Positions 42,402-51,443 are shown, counted from the stretch's first letter. The stretch is DNA of 64,000 bases from Pedobacter sp. Hv1 (GCF_001412215.1 NZ_LLWP01000009.1:1-64000), one strand, 5' to 3'. The notes: a model not told the origin generated them from the sequence alone. Numbers and translations: made by a program.

Positions 42402-43211
42402 TTAATACAAGATCAAATATAAATACACATAAACCACGGGTGCGGCAATCAATAGCCCATCAAAACGATCTAAAAAGCCACCATGCCCCGGTAAAAAGCT
42501 GCCTGAATCTTTGGCGTCAAGGCTACGCTTCAGCATCGATTCTACCAAGTCTCCCAGGGTGCCAAAACAAACAATCAGGAATGACATTCCAGCCCAAATT
42601 AAAGGGCTCATCTCTGTAAACTGCATCGAAATTAGGTAGGAAACTACAATGCTGGTAAACATGCCGCCGAAAAATCCTTCCCACGACTTTTTAGGAGAAT
42701 GCCTTTCGAATAAACGGGTTTTCCCGAATTTAACACCAAAAAGATAAGCGCCTGTATCGTTTGCCCAAAGCATTAACAAAAAGGCCAAGGGTAAATGGAA
42801 ACTATAGTTGCTGAAATCGGCTAAGAAGCCTAAGGCGAAAAAAAAGCAGAAAGGAATGGTTACATAGATAAAGCCCACAAAGGTGTAAGAGATGTTGGCA
42901 AAAGGAATTTTATTCTTTTTATACAACTCCAGAATAAACACCGAAAAGATCAAGGGTACAATGAGCAGGAGGTATTTCAACTCGAACTGAAAAAAATGAT
43001 AACCAGCGGTCAACAAAAACATCACTGCTGCGGCAAAAACTGCCACATTTCTGTGTGGTCGAATACCGCCTATTTTCACCAGTTTATAAAACTCTAAAAG
43101 GGCAATTAAACTTAAGGCCAAATAGAAAAAAGTAAAAGTATAGGCGCCTAAAAAAATGGAGCCAAGCATTACGATGGTAAAAAAGAAAGCGGTTATTGCT
43201 CTTGTTTTCAT
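42402..43211 (-). CDS. cdsA: Phosphatidate cytidylyltransferase
   Basis: A 269-residue polytopic membrane enzyme with about seven helices. The C-terminal CdsA signature is complete: SPKKSWEGFFGGMFTSIVVS and FGTLGDLVESMLKRSLDAKD followed by SFLPGHGGFLDRFDGLL, including the Asp pair. It makes CDP-diacylglycerol for phospholipid synthesis. The gene overlaps the CPBP protease gene by 4 bp. psd at 54255 serves the same pathway. Confidence 0.96.
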   Translation of the reverse strand: MKTRAITAFFFTIVMLGSIFLGAYTFTFFYLALSLIALLEFYKLVKIGGIRPHRNVAVFAAAVMFLLTAGYHFFQFELKYLLLIVPLIFSVFILELYKKNKIPFANISYTFVGFIYVTIPFCFFFALGFLADFSNYSFHLPLAFLLMLWANDTGAYLFGVKFGKTRLFERHSPKKSWEGFFGGMFTSIVVSYLISMQFTEMSPLIWAGMSFLIVCFGTLGDLVESMLKRSLDAKDSGSFLPGHGGFLDRFDGLLIAAPVVYVYLYLILY

Positions 43212-44158
43212 TCCTTAATTTGAGATTTGGTATTGGGTGCAAATCCGTTTGGGATCTTTGCACTGTCTTTTAAAAATTTAAGCAAAGCTATGGTTAATAT
43301 CGCACTAATTACATAACCATACCAGGCAACAGTCATGCCCTCATCTTGATTAATAGGCAAATTATTTTTTTGAAAGTACCAAGCCATCGTTACGGCAAAT
43401 CCATTGTTTAAAAAATGTGCAAAAATGGTGTACCAGATGCTTCCAGTCCAGAAATAGAAATAACCAAAACCGGCACCTAATAATAAACGAGGGAAAAAAC
43501 CAAAAAATTGAAAATGAATGGTGCTAAAAATAAAGGCCGAAGTCCAAATGGCCACATGTGGATTTTTGATCCAACGTAAAAAAACACGTTGTAAAGCACC
43601 CCTAAAAATAAGTTCTTCACAAATGGCAGGAACAATAGCAATTACCAAGAGGTTAATCAGATACCCACCAATTGAATTCATCTTTAAAATGGCCAAGGTG
43701 GTTTTTTCGCCCTCATCTTCTAGTTTTCGCATCCATTCTTGTAAGCTTTTTAGAAAATCAGGAAGGACCATTTTCTGATTCAGTTCATTCACCCAACCCA
43801 TAATTGGCATAGAGCAGGTCATGATTAGGAGGATCAATACCAATACCTGAGTTTTTGGCATAGCCATTCCGTAAAATCGCTGCGGTTTTTTCCCTTCGGT
43901 AATGGCCAATAAAAGTGTTGGAGTTAAGAAAAGACCAATTTGTTGGGCCGTAAGCAATATTTTCATGGCCTCCACATGCATTTTCAGATTGGGGTTAACA
44001 CCCACTAAACTCTGTACGGCATCAAATCCATAAACTAAAAAAATGAGTGCAAAAGCGATCAAAGCAAAAACAATGAGACCTACCAAAGCGTAAATGCCTA
44101 GCAATAAAAGCTGTATAAAAGGACTGTTTTCTTGCTTGGCGGTTTGTATGGTCTGCAT
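43208..44158 (-). CDS. CPBP family intramembrane metalloprotease
   Basis: A 316-residue membrane protein with about eight helices and the CPBP (Abi/CaaX) motifs EELIFRGALQRVFLRW (EExxxR) and STIHFQFFGFFPRLLLGAGF (His), then FAHFLNN. I chose the ATG at 44158 over 44269 because the longer form overlaps the dusB promoter. The biological substrate is unknown; family members include CaaX prenyl proteases and bacteriocin-immunity proteins. It overlaps cdsA by 4 bp. Confidence 0.9.
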   Translation of the reverse strand: MQTIQTAKQENSPFIQLLLLGIYALVGLIVFALIAFALIFLVYGFDAVQSLVGVNPNLKMHVEAMKILLTAQQIGLFLTPTLLLAITEGKKPQRFYGMAMPKTQVLVLILLIMTCSMPIMGWVNELNQKMVLPDFLKSLQEWMRKLEDEGEKTTLAILKMNSIGGYLINLLVIAIVPAICEELIFRGALQRVFLRWIKNPHVAIWTSAFIFSTIHFQFFGFFPRLLLGAGFGYFYFWTGSIWYTIFAHFLNNGFAVTMAWYFQKNNLPINQDEGMTVAWYGYVISAILTIALLKFLKDSAKIPNGFAPNTKSQIKE

Positions 44159-44173
44159 TATTTGTAATATTCG

Positions 44174-44181
44174 TACCTTTG
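44174..44181 (+). promoter_or_regulatory. -7 box for dusB
   Basis: TACCTTTG exactly matches TAnnTTTG and lies 31 bp before the dusB ATG. A well-spaced -33 TTG is not evident. Confidence 0.4.
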
Positions 44182-44211
44182 TATCTTTAATTTTGCTTTG
44201 AAGATAGAAAA

Positions 44212-45219
44212 ATGTCTGTAAAGATAGGAAATATAGATTTGGGAGAGTTCCCTTTATTGTTGGCACCAATGGAAGATGTGAGCGATCCTCCTTTCCGTTA
44301 TGTGTGTAAACAAGGCGGTGCCGATATGATGTATACAGAGTTTATTTCATCAGAAGGATTGATTCGTGATGCCGCAAAAAGCCGTAAAAAACTGGATATT
44401 TTCGAATACGAAAGACCAATAGGCATCCAAATATTTGGAAGTGACATTGAAAGTATGAGAGAAGCAACCGAAATTGCAACATTGGCAGGTCCAGATCTGA
44501 TGGATATCAATTATGGTTGCCCAGTTAAAAATGTTGCCTGTCGTGGTGCTGGTGCAAGTTTGCTTCAGGATATTGATAAAATGGTTAAAATGACAGCTGC
44601 TGTGGTTAAAGCTACACACTTGCCTGTAACTGTTAAAACCCGTTTAGGCTGGGATGACAATACCAAAAATGTATACGAAGTTGCAGAACGCTTACAAGAT
44701 GTAGGTATCCAGGCCTTAACCATTCATGGCCGCACACGGGCACAATTGTATAAAGGCGAAGCAGATTGGTCATTGATTAGAGATATTAAACGCAATCCAC
44801 GTATCAAAATACCAATTTTTGGCAATGGCGATGTAGATAGCGTAGAAAAGGCTGCGGCATGGAGAATGGAGTATGAGGTTGACGGAATTATGATTGGCAG
44901 AGCCGCAATTGGCTATCCATGGATTTTTCGTGAGGTGAAACACTTCTTTAAAACAGGAGAAGTTTTGGCTGGCCCAACTTTAGAAGAAAGAATAGTTGCC
45001 TGCAGAACCCATCTTAATAAATCGATAGAGTGGAAAGGCCCTAAAGTGGGTGTGTTTGAAATGAGGAGGCATTATGCCAACTATTTTAAAGGACTACCCG
45101 ATTTTAAAAACTATAGAATGATGCTGGTCAAAGAAGAAAATATTGACACTATTCATCAGATTTTAGACGAAGTGGCAGAAAAATACGAGCATATTTTACC
45201 TTTTTCAGAAATGGCTTGA
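44212..45219 (+). CDS. dusB: tRNA dihydrouridine synthase (DusB type)
   Basis: A 335-residue FMN enzyme of the Dus family. Motifs: LAPMEDVSDPPFRYVCKQGG (FMN binding), DINYGCPVKNVACRGAGASL with catalytic Cys in the CPVKN loop, VTVKTRLGWDD and IHGRTRAQLYKGEADW. It reduces uridine in the D-loop of tRNA. DusB is the most common type in the phylum. It is divergent from the CPBP gene and followed 31 bp later by apaG. Confidence 0.95.
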   Translation: MSVKIGNIDLGEFPLLLAPMEDVSDPPFRYVCKQGGADMMYTEFISSEGLIRDAAKSRKKLDIFEYERPIGIQIFGSDIESMREATEIATLAGPDLMDINYGCPVKNVACRGAGASLLQDIDKMVKMTAAVVKATHLPVTVKTRLGWDDNTKNVYEVAERLQDVGIQALTIHGRTRAQLYKGEADWSLIRDIKRNPRIKIPIFGNGDVDSVEKAAAWRMEYEVDGIMIGRAAIGYPWIFREVKHFFKTGEVLAGPTLEERIVACRTHLNKSIEWKGPKVGVFEMRRHYANYFKGLPDFKNYRMMLVKEENIDTIHQILDEVAEKYEHILPFSEMA

Positions 45220-45249
45220 TTATTGAAAAGCATTTTATAAATTTAACAA

Positions 45250-45636
45250 ATGGTTACAGCTATAACGCAAGGTGTAAAAATTTCGGTAGAAACCATTTAC
45301 CAAGACGAACATTCTAATCCGGCAAACGAACATTTTATGTTTGCTTATCGGATAGAAATAGAAAATATGTCAGATTATGCAATTCAATTGATGCGCCGTC
45401 AATGGTTTATCTTCGATTCGAACGGCTCTGTTAGAGAAGTGGAGGGGGAAGGTGTAGTTGGTGTTCAGCCGGTAATAGAACCGGGCCACAATTATTCTTA
45501 TGTGTCTGGGTGTAATTTGAAAACAGATATAGGAAGCATGCGTGGACATTATTTGATGAACCGCATGGTTGACGAAACGAGTTTTAAGGTTGATATTCCA
45601 GAATTCCAACTGATCGTTCCTTATAAATTAAACTAA
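45250..45636 (+). CDS. apaG: ApaG domain protein
   Basis: A 128-residue ApaG protein with fibronectin III-like fold: signature FMFAYRIEIENMSDYAIQLM and RRQWFIFDSNGSVREVEGEG then GHNYSYVSGCNLKTDIGSMR. E. coli ApaG affects cobalt resistance and cation efflux and is linked to Ap4A metabolism; the mechanism is unknown. 30 bp after dusB, so the two may be co-transcribed. A terminator follows at 45660. Confidence 0.95.
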   Translation: MVTAITQGVKISVETIYQDEHSNPANEHFMFAYRIEIENMSDYAIQLMRRQWFIFDSNGSVREVEGEGVVGVQPVIEPGHNYSYVSGCNLKTDIGSMRGHYLMNRMVDETSFKVDIPEFQLIVPYKLN

Positions 45637-45659
45637 GAATTTAACGAGTAAATAAATAG

Positions 45660-45687
45660 AGGTCAGGATTTTTTCTTGACCTTTTTT
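45660..45687 (+). terminator. Terminator of apaG
   Basis: AGGTCA 45660-45665 pairs with TGACCT 45677-45682, then a T-run. It stands 24 bp past the stop. Confidence 0.8.
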
Positions 45688-45710
45688 ATGCTTCAAGAAT
45701 TTACTTCAAT

Positions 45711-45738
45711 AAAAAAGGCCGATCAATTTAGATCAGCC
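45711..45738 (-). terminator. Terminator of the YugP-like gene
   Basis: GGCCGATC 45717-45724 / GATCAGCC 45731-45738 (one wobble) with a minus-strand T-run (complement of 45711-45716). Confidence 0.85.
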
Positions 45739-45763
45739 CTCTCCGTTTTTCATAGGTTATATT

Positions 45764-46459
45764 TTAATCTCTGCGGCTACCGAATAACATCGATGCGTAA
45801 TAGAGCAGATTGGCAAGCGCACCTAGGGCCGCAACCACATAGGTCATGGCTGCCCACCATAAGGCATCTTTTGCCTGTACATTCTCTTCTTGTGTATACA
45901 TAATGCTATGGTTGTTTTTTAACCAAAGCAAGGCTCTTTTACTAGCATCAAACTCTACAGGTAGCGTAATGAAACTAAAGATGGTAATCAATGCCAAACC
46001 AGCTACACCAATAGCCAATACAATTGGCGGCCCATTAAAAATGATGAGCATTACACCAATTAACAATACCCACTGTAAAAGGTTAGAAGAGATACTGACC
46101 ACAGGCACCATACTCGAACGCAGCTGTAACCAACTGTAAGATTTTGCATGTTGTACCGCATGCCCGCATTCGTGGGCGGCAACGGCAGCGGCAGCAACGC
46201 TACGGCCATAGTAAACATCTGTACTTAAATTAACAGTTAATTCTGTCGGATTGTAATGATCTGTGAGCTGGCCCTCCATACTCATTACCTTAACATTGTA
46301 TATACCATTATCCTGTAGCATTTTTTCAGCTACTTCTTTGCCCGAGAAGCCAGAGTTGAGTTGCATTTCTGCATATTTTGAAAATTTATTTCTAAATCGC
46401 CATTGCACAAACATGCTCAACAATAATATCGGGATAATTAAAATTAAATAGGTTCCCAT
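45764..46459 (-). CDS. Zinc metallopeptidase (YugP family)
   Basis: A 231-residue membrane metallopeptidase: N-terminal helix (YLILIIPILLLSMFVQW), zinc motif AAVAAHECGHAVQHA (HExxH) near residue 95, then two or three further helices. Matches YugP, a membrane protease of unknown target. Divergent from the FAD oxidoreductase gene, with 86 bp between. Confidence 0.92.
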   Translation of the reverse strand: MGTYLILIIPILLLSMFVQWRFRNKFSKYAEMQLNSGFSGKEVAEKMLQDNGIYNVKVMSMEGQLTDHYNPTELTVNLSTDVYYGRSVAAAAVAAHECGHAVQHAKSYSWLQLRSSMVPVVSISSNLLQWVLLIGVMLIIFNGPPIVLAIGVAGLALITIFSFITLPVEFDASKRALLWLKNNHSIMYTQEENVQAKDALWWAAMTYVVAALGALANLLYYASMLFGSRRD

Positions 46460-46545
46460 ATCAAAAGTGTATGTTTTTCGATTTCGTTAAATCAAAAAGT
46501 GTTCCCATATTTAACAGACATAAAAAAATTACAATTCGTTTAGCT

Positions 46546-47691
46546 ATGTACGATAACCTTTCTTACTGGGAAAAGAAAAATTTCTTTCATGCCGATGTGA
46601 TCATTGTGGGGAGTGGCATTGTTGGTTTAAATGCAGCGATTGCGATAAAGACTCTGGCACCAAAAACTACCGTATTGCTATTAGAAAGAGGTTTTTTGCC
46701 TTCTGGGGCCAGCACAAAAAATGCAGGCTTTGCTTGTTTCGGCAGCATCTCCGAATTAATTGAACAAGAAAAAATAAGTGGTACAGATGGCCTTCACGCT
46801 TTAATTTCTAAAAGATGGAAGGGGCTTTTAAAACTTAGAAACTTATTGGGAGATGCCCAAATTTCCTATCAAAATAATGGTGGTTTTGAACTTTTTAGGC
46901 CTGAGCAAGCTAGTCTGAGCGAAAAATGTGTAGCAAAAATAAGCCATTTTAACGCCCTCATTGAAGATATTGTACTACAAAAAAACGTTTACGTTCAGGC
47001 TGATGAGAAGATCGATGTCTTTGGGTTGAAGGGGATAGCTGCTTTAATAGAATGTAAATTGGAAGCCCAAATAGACCCAGGAATGATGATGAAGGCTTTA
47101 TTGGCCAAGGCTTCGTCATTAGGGGTCCAAATTTTGAACAATTGTAATGTGGAAGAGTTGAAGGTAGAAAGTAATGGAGTTTATTTAAAAACCAATCAAG
47201 GTGCTTTTACCTGTAAAAAGATATTATTGACTACGAATGCTTTTGTAAACGAGCTATTGCCAGAATTGGAAGTTGTTCCAGGTCGTGGACAAGTGGTGGT
47301 TACCAAACCAATACCCAATTTAAAGTTAAAAGGGACCTTCCATTATGATAAAGGGTATTACTATTTCCGCAATATAGACGATCGTGTTTTATTGGGCGGG
47401 GCCAGAAACTTAAATATGAAGGCAGAAGAAACCACCGCCTTTGGAGAAACAGAACTGGTTCAAGAAGCATTGCATACATTATTAAAAGAAGTTATCCTCC
47501 CCGAAACTAATTTTGAAATCGAACATAAATGGAGTGGCATTATGGCATTTGGGCCAAAGTTGACACCAATTGTAGAAGAAGTACAGCCTCATATCTTTTG
47601 TGCGGTGAGGTGTAATGGAATGGGCATTGCCATTGGGAGCCAAACCGGGCAAGAGGCCGGAGAAATGGTATTCAAATCCTTAAACGCTTAA
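46546..47691 (+). CDS. FAD-dependent amino-acid-oxidase-like oxidoreductase
   Basis: A 381-residue DAO-family flavoprotein. FAD site: VIIVGSGIVGLNAAIAIKTL (about residues 18-37, GxGxxG). PGRGQVVVTKPI and FHYDKGYYYFRNIDDRVLLG form the substrate domain; the C-terminus ends in MAFGPKLTPIVEEV and CNGMGIAIGSQTGQEAG. I chose the ATG at 46546 (MYDNLSYWEKKN) because the in-frame extension to 46471 is basic and unlike the family. The substrate is unknown. Confidence 0.88.
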   Translation: MYDNLSYWEKKNFFHADVIIVGSGIVGLNAAIAIKTLAPKTTVLLLERGFLPSGASTKNAGFACFGSISELIEQEKISGTDGLHALISKRWKGLLKLRNLLGDAQISYQNNGGFELFRPEQASLSEKCVAKISHFNALIEDIVLQKNVYVQADEKIDVFGLKGIAALIECKLEAQIDPGMMMKALLAKASSLGVQILNNCNVEELKVESNGVYLKTNQGAFTCKKILLTTNAFVNELLPELEVVPGRGQVVVTKPIPNLKLKGTFHYDKGYYYFRNIDDRVLLGGARNLNMKAEETTAFGETELVQEALHTLLKEVILPETNFEIEHKWSGIMAFGPKLTPIVEEVQPHIFCAVRCNGMGIAIGSQTGQEAGEMVFKSLNA

Positions 47692-47771
47692 TTTATTTTT
47701 ACGCATAAAGCCTTCTAAATAGATCAATTTAGCATTTTTGTAAAATATTTTAATCTTTTAGTCAAAAATAC

Positions 47772-47803
47772 TTGACATTGATGTCAATTTTACTTTACAT
47801 TTG
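47772..47803 (+). promoter_or_regulatory. Palindromic operator overlapping the promoter of the membrane-protein/HTH pair
   Basis: TTGACAT 47772-47778 and ATGTCAA 47781-47787 form a perfect 7-bp inverted repeat with a 2-nt spacer, followed by TACATTTG at 47796-47803, an exact -7 box (TAnnTTTG). The palindrome overlaps the expected -33 region, as expected for an autorepressor site; the HTH regulator at 48736 is the likely binder. Confidence 0.55.
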
Positions 47804-47861
47804 TTCAAGCAAACTTGATGCGCAATCATGGACTCTATTGTAGAACTTAAAAGAAATAAAA

Positions 47862-48746
47862 ATGAAAAGTAAATTCTTGTTTCCAACATGGTGTAGTATT
47901 GTTGGTTACCTCCTGGCTATCCCAGGTTTTGTGTTGGGTTACCTCAACATCTTTAAAAAGTACGAAATCCCAAACTTTGGTTTTCAGCTGCGGGCAAAAG
48001 ATAATCTTTTTGAGAAGGCTGTGGAGAATTTTACCAATGAGCTTGCCATATTCTTAGTGGTGATCGGCTTGGTGCTGATCGCCTTTTCCAAAAACAAAAG
48101 AGAAGATGAGCTGAGCGCAAGGATAAGGCTTAACGCATTATATTGGAGCGTAATGATCTATTATGTACTTTATTGTTTAGCACTTTTATATAGTATGGTT
48201 ATTGGCGAAATTCCTTTTGTGGGCGACCATGCTTCTGAACTAAACATTTTTACCCCATTGGTTATTTTTGTTATAAGGTATAGTTACCTTAAATCTATTA
48301 ATAAAGAAAGTTATCTTATTAGTCAGCCTAAATTCTTATCAAATAAGCCTTATCGGAAATTAGGGGTGTTTCTTTCATTGGCTGGCCTTGCTTATTTTAT
48401 AATTGCCCTCCAATTCGATCCGCAAGGGGATTGGGTATTTACAACTACACAAGCGGTCTATCTGATCTTTATGCTTGGGCTGCTGCTTTGGACTTTCTCG
48501 CAATTTAAAACCGAAGATGAAATGATCATGCAACAAAGGTTGGAGAGTTTGCAACTAGCTGTCTATTTTAACTACCTAATTTTGTTGGTTGCTACAATGG
48601 TATTTTATTCCTTTGTGTTCTTATATGTACTTACTATTGCACAATTTTCTTTACTGGTGTTCTTTATCATCCGCATGGAGTATATCAGCTTTAAAAACAA
48701 ACAATCATTAAATGCCATGGAGGAGGATTTGACCTATGAAAAATAA
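47862..48746 (+). CDS. Polytopic membrane protein paired with an HTH regulator
   Basis: A 294-residue protein with about eight hydrophobic helices arranged as two similar halves: (MKSKFLFPTWCSIVGYLLAI, IFLVVIGLVLIAFSKNKRED, then KREDELSARIRLNALYWSVM, and in the second half KPYRKLGVFLSLAGLAYFII, LLLWTFSQFKTEDEMIMQQR, then LESLQLAVYFNYLILLVATM). The internal duplication suggests a repeated membrane unit. No family recognised. It overlaps the 66-residue HTH gene by 11 bp, so the two are translationally coupled. Confidence 0.75.
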   Translation: MKSKFLFPTWCSIVGYLLAIPGFVLGYLNIFKKYEIPNFGFQLRAKDNLFEKAVENFTNELAIFLVVIGLVLIAFSKNKREDELSARIRLNALYWSVMIYYVLYCLALLYSMVIGEIPFVGDHASELNIFTPLVIFVIRYSYLKSINKESYLISQPKFLSNKPYRKLGVFLSLAGLAYFIIALQFDPQGDWVFTTTQAVYLIFMLGLLLWTFSQFKTEDEMIMQQRLESLQLAVYFNYLILLVATMVFYSFVFLYVLTIAQFSLLVFFIIRMEYISFKNKQSLNAMEEDLTYEK

Positions 48747-48936
48747 TTTAAGAGTACAGCGAGCCATCAAAAATATCACGCAGGCCGAACTGGCAGATTT
48801 TATCCAAGTATCGAGGCAAACAATCAATACCATTGAATCGGGTAAGTACGTGCCGTCAACAGTACTGGCTTTAAAAATGGCCAAGGTGTTTAATGTTCCA
48901 GTTGAAGAGATTTTTCAATTAGAAGAATTAGATTAG
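48736..48936 (+). CDS. Small Cro/CI-type HTH regulator (YozG-like)
   Basis: A 66-residue helix-turn-helix protein, essentially only the DNA-binding domain: LRVQRAIKNITQAELADFIQ, VSRQTINTIESGKYVPST, then KMAKVFNVPVEEIFQLEE. Matches small regulators of the YgzD/YozG type often coupled to a membrane protein. Start overlaps the previous gene by 11 bp. It probably represses its own operon at the 47772 palindrome. Confidence 0.92.
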   Translation: MKNNLRVQRAIKNITQAELADFIQVSRQTINTIESGKYVPSTVLALKMAKVFNVPVEEIFQLEELD

Positions 48937-48938
48937 TG

Positions 48939-49622
48939 ATGAAACCGATAAAATATATTTGCTTCCTGTTCCTTGTTACGGGAGTTTGCAAGGCGCAAAC
49001 GTATCAACTGAGCGGAGATGTTAAAGGTTTAAAGAACGATAGCCTTTTAATATTGAGCCAAAAAGGTAAAACTACAAGCATCAAAAAAATAAAAGTTGTA
49101 GCTGGTAAATTTGCTTTCGGAGACACCTTAAAAGAACCTTATTTTGTGCAGGTATTTAAACTTAAAAATGGTGCTAATGAAACAGAAGGTAAATTAACGG
49201 AGTTTTTAGCAGAAGCTGGAACGATTACCATAACCGGACCATCACCTCGTTTCGAAGATGTTCAAGTTGCTGGCTCCGTTGCTGATCAGGTACTTAAAAA
49301 ATACTTGAAAGAAGATGCAAAAATTGTAGCAAATTGGGAACAGCTAAAAGTTCAGTACGACCAATATGTGGCACAAAAGGACACATTAAGCAGGAAAAAA
49401 GTTGCCAATGAATTAAATGACATGCTTTTTAAAGAACGAATACCATTATTGAAGCAATATGTTGCACAATATAAGAACAACATGCTGGGCGCTTTATTAC
49501 CTAACTTTTGTCTATTAAAAGATTTACTTAGCAAAGCTGATTATTTAGAAATGTATAACATGTTAACCGTGCAGTTCAAACAAACGGACTATGCAAAAAG
49601 CACCTTTGAAAAATCTAAATGA
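48939..49622 (+). CDS. DUF4369-type secreted protein lacking a thioredoxin domain
   Basis: A 227-residue exported protein (signal KYICFLFLVTGVCKAQ, with a possible lipobox-like TGVCKAQ). The N-terminal half resembles DUF4369 (YQLSGDVKGLKNDSLLILSQ and KKIKVVAGKFAFGDTLKEPY, EAGTITITG) which usually precedes a TlpA-like thioredoxin domain; here only a helical C-terminus (VANWEQLKVQYDQYVAQKDT) follows and no CxxC is present. The ATG at 48939 was chosen; the GTG at 48936 adds only one residue. Confidence 0.8.
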   Translation: MKPIKYICFLFLVTGVCKAQTYQLSGDVKGLKNDSLLILSQKGKTTSIKKIKVVAGKFAFGDTLKEPYFVQVFKLKNGANETEGKLTEFLAEAGTITITGPSPRFEDVQVAGSVADQVLKKYLKEDAKIVANWEQLKVQYDQYVAQKDTLSRKKVANELNDMLFKERIPLLKQYVAQYKNNMLGALLPNFCLLKDLLSKADYLEMYNMLTVQFKQTDYAKSTFEKSK

Positions 49623-49723
49623 GCCTCCTTTCATCGAGTTACTTCATCCTTTCATCGATTAGCTAATTGGATTCGCTTTTAAAGAGGCTAGCTTCATCAT
49701 CATTAAAAACAAAATGTATTCAA

Positions 49724-50140
49724 ATGAAAAAATTAATGATGATAATGGCGTTTGCTTGTGCGGTAGCGACTACAAATGCGCAAATAAAAAAGGGCATCAA
49801 TTTAGAGCCCTATTGGGAAATTAAAGGAAAGCCCCTTGATCCAAATGATCACAAGACCAAAATTAGCATGGAGGTAAAAACAGTAAGCAGTCTGGATAGG
49901 GTACTGTATTTTACCTCCAATACGGGGCTGCAGAGCGTAAAGGTTCTTTTTATAGGTTTACCTTCGGAGGTGCCGAATACCATATTTCTTAAAGGTGCAA
50001 AAACAGGTAGTTTAAATCTTGATGCCGGGGCGTATAAAAATGGCCTTGCCAAAGGATATAGATTGGTCTTTTACAAATTAAGGTCGCCAAGCCAGATCTG
50101 GGAGGCCACAGCAATCCAAAGAAATATAGCTAAACCCTAA
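49724..50140 (+). CDS. Small secreted protein of unknown function
   Basis: A 138-residue exported protein (start ATG 49724, signal MKKLMMIMAFACAVATTNAQ). The upstream in-frame codons (49667) were rejected because the signal would not be N-terminal. The mature part has KISMEVKTVSSLDRVLYFTS and TIFLKGAKTGSLNLDAGAYK. No family recognised. It is 34 bp before trmD and same strand. Confidence 0.72.
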   Translation: MKKLMMIMAFACAVATTNAQIKKGINLEPYWEIKGKPLDPNDHKTKISMEVKTVSSLDRVLYFTSNTGLQSVKVLFIGLPSEVPNTIFLKGAKTGSLNLDAGAYKNGLAKGYRLVFYKLRSPSQIWEATAIQRNIAKP

Positions 50141-50162
50141 TCAAACACATGTTGCAAACTCT

Positions 50163-50170
50163 TATCTTTG
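50163..50170 (+). promoter_or_regulatory. -7 box immediately before trmD
   Basis: TATCTTTG matches TAnnTTTG and ends 4 bp before the trmD ATG. If used, the transcript would be leaderless; no good -33 is visible. Confidence 0.35.
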
Positions 50171-50174
50171 CAGC

Positions 50175-50849
50175 ATGCGTTTTGATATCATTTCAGTTTT
50201 ACCAGATTTATTGACAAGTCCTTTTGCGCACTCTATTTTACAAAGAGCACAAAAAAAGGGCATTGCCGAAATCATTGTCCATAATTTAAGGGACTATGCC
50301 ACCAACAAGCAAAAAAGTGTGGATGACTATCCTTATGGCGGAGGTAGCGGAATGGTGATGTCTATTGAACCCTTTGCCCTTTGTATAGAAAAACTACAAG
50401 GCGAAAGGGAATACGATGAGATTATTTTCATGAGCCCAGATGGAGAAACCTTAAACCAAGGAATAGCCAATACCCTTTCGATTAAAAAGAACATTATCAT
50501 TTTATGCGGGCACTATAAAGGAATAGACCAAAGGATAAGAGACATTTATGTAACCAAAGAGATTTCTATTGGTGATTATGTGTTATCTGGCGGAGAATTG
50601 CCAGCTGCGGTTTTGGTAGATGCTGTGGTGCGTTTGGTACCTGGTGTTTTAAATGATGAAACTTCTGCCCTGTCTGATAGTTTTCAGGACGACCTGCTCG
50701 ATGCACCAAATTACACCAGACCAGCAGACTGGAGAGGACACAAGGTACCCGACGTTTTATTAAGCGGCCACGAAGCTAAGATCAATGAGTGGAGACATGA
50801 TGAGGCCGTTAAACGAACGCAAGAACGTAGGCCCGATCTGTTAAAGTAA
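50175..50849 (+). CDS. trmD: tRNA (guanine(37)-N1)-methyltransferase
   Basis: A 224-residue SPOUT-class TrmD. Motifs: FDIISVLPDLLTSPFAHSIL, DDYPYGGGSGMVMSIEPFAL, and the AdoMet knot CGHYKGIDQRIRDIYVTKEI then SIGDYVLSGGELPAAVLVDA. It methylates G37 next to the anticodon, needed for reading-frame fidelity. Next to rplS as in many bacteria. Confidence 0.97.
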   Translation: MRFDIISVLPDLLTSPFAHSILQRAQKKGIAEIIVHNLRDYATNKQKSVDDYPYGGGSGMVMSIEPFALCIEKLQGEREYDEIIFMSPDGETLNQGIANTLSIKKNIIILCGHYKGIDQRIRDIYVTKEISIGDYVLSGGELPAAVLVDAVVRLVPGVLNDETSALSDSFQDDLLDAPNYTRPADWRGHKVPDVLLSGHEAKINEWRHDEAVKRTQERRPDLLK

Positions 50850-51036
50850 AGTAACAAGTCAGAAAGCGAGAAGGTTAAGCAAAAGAAGAGGTTTAAAACC
50901 CCATCCGCTTTGTGGAAAAACTATAGTTTGTTAAAAAATAAATTTATTTTGAACATCACTTTTATTTTTAAAATAAATTTCCTAATATTGCAGTCCGATT
51001 TTAAACAACAAAAAATCGGCTTAATAGCTTAAAATC

Positions 51037-51384
51037 ATGGATTTAGTAAAATTTGTAGAAGAGCAGGTAATCGCGAAAAATGAGTTTCCTTCTTTCAAAT
51101 CAGGAGATACAGTGAGTGTTCACTATAAAATTCGCGAAGGTAATAAAGAACGTATTCAAATTTACCAAGGTGTTGTTATTCAACGTAACAGTGCTGGCGC
51201 AAACGAAACGTTTACTGTTCGTAAGATGAGTAATGGAGTTGGTGTAGAGCGTATCTTCCCAATTAATTCTCCAAATATTGATAAAGTAGAAGTTAACAGT
51301 CACGGTAAAGTACGTAGAGCTAAATTGTTCTATTTACGTGAGTTAACTGGTAAAGCTGCTCGTATCAAATCTTTAAGAAAATAA
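51037..51384 (+). CDS. rplS: Ribosomal protein L19
   Basis: A 115-residue L19 with the family core FKSGDTVSVHYKIREGNKER, IQIYQGVVIQRNSAGANETF, VRKMSNGVGVERIFPINSPN, and the C-terminal KLFYLRELTGKAARIKSLR. It joins 50S to 30S at the intersubunit face. 187 bp after trmD; the spacer has no gene but carries a TAATATTG box close to -7 consensus at about 50983. A terminator follows. Confidence 0.97.
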   Translation: MDLVKFVEEQVIAKNEFPSFKSGDTVSVHYKIREGNKERIQIYQGVVIQRNSAGANETFTVRKMSNGVGVERIFPINSPNIDKVEVNSHGKVRRAKLFYLRELTGKAARIKSLRK

Positions 51385-51405
51385 TATTCTTCAATAAAAA
51401 GATAT

Positions 51406-51438
51406 AACCTTCACGATTAACTTCGTGGAGGTTTTTTT
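51406..51438 (+). terminator. Terminator of rplS
   Basis: ACCTTCACGA 51407-51416 pairs with TCGTGGAGGT 51423-51432 (one G-U wobble) followed by seven T residues. Confidence 0.9.
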
Positions 51439-51443
51439 GTTTA

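Noticed and set aside
43208..44158. CPBP protease as a bacteriocin-immunity gene
   Set aside because: It overlaps cdsA in a core operon and no bacteriocin gene is near; a housekeeping role is more likely.
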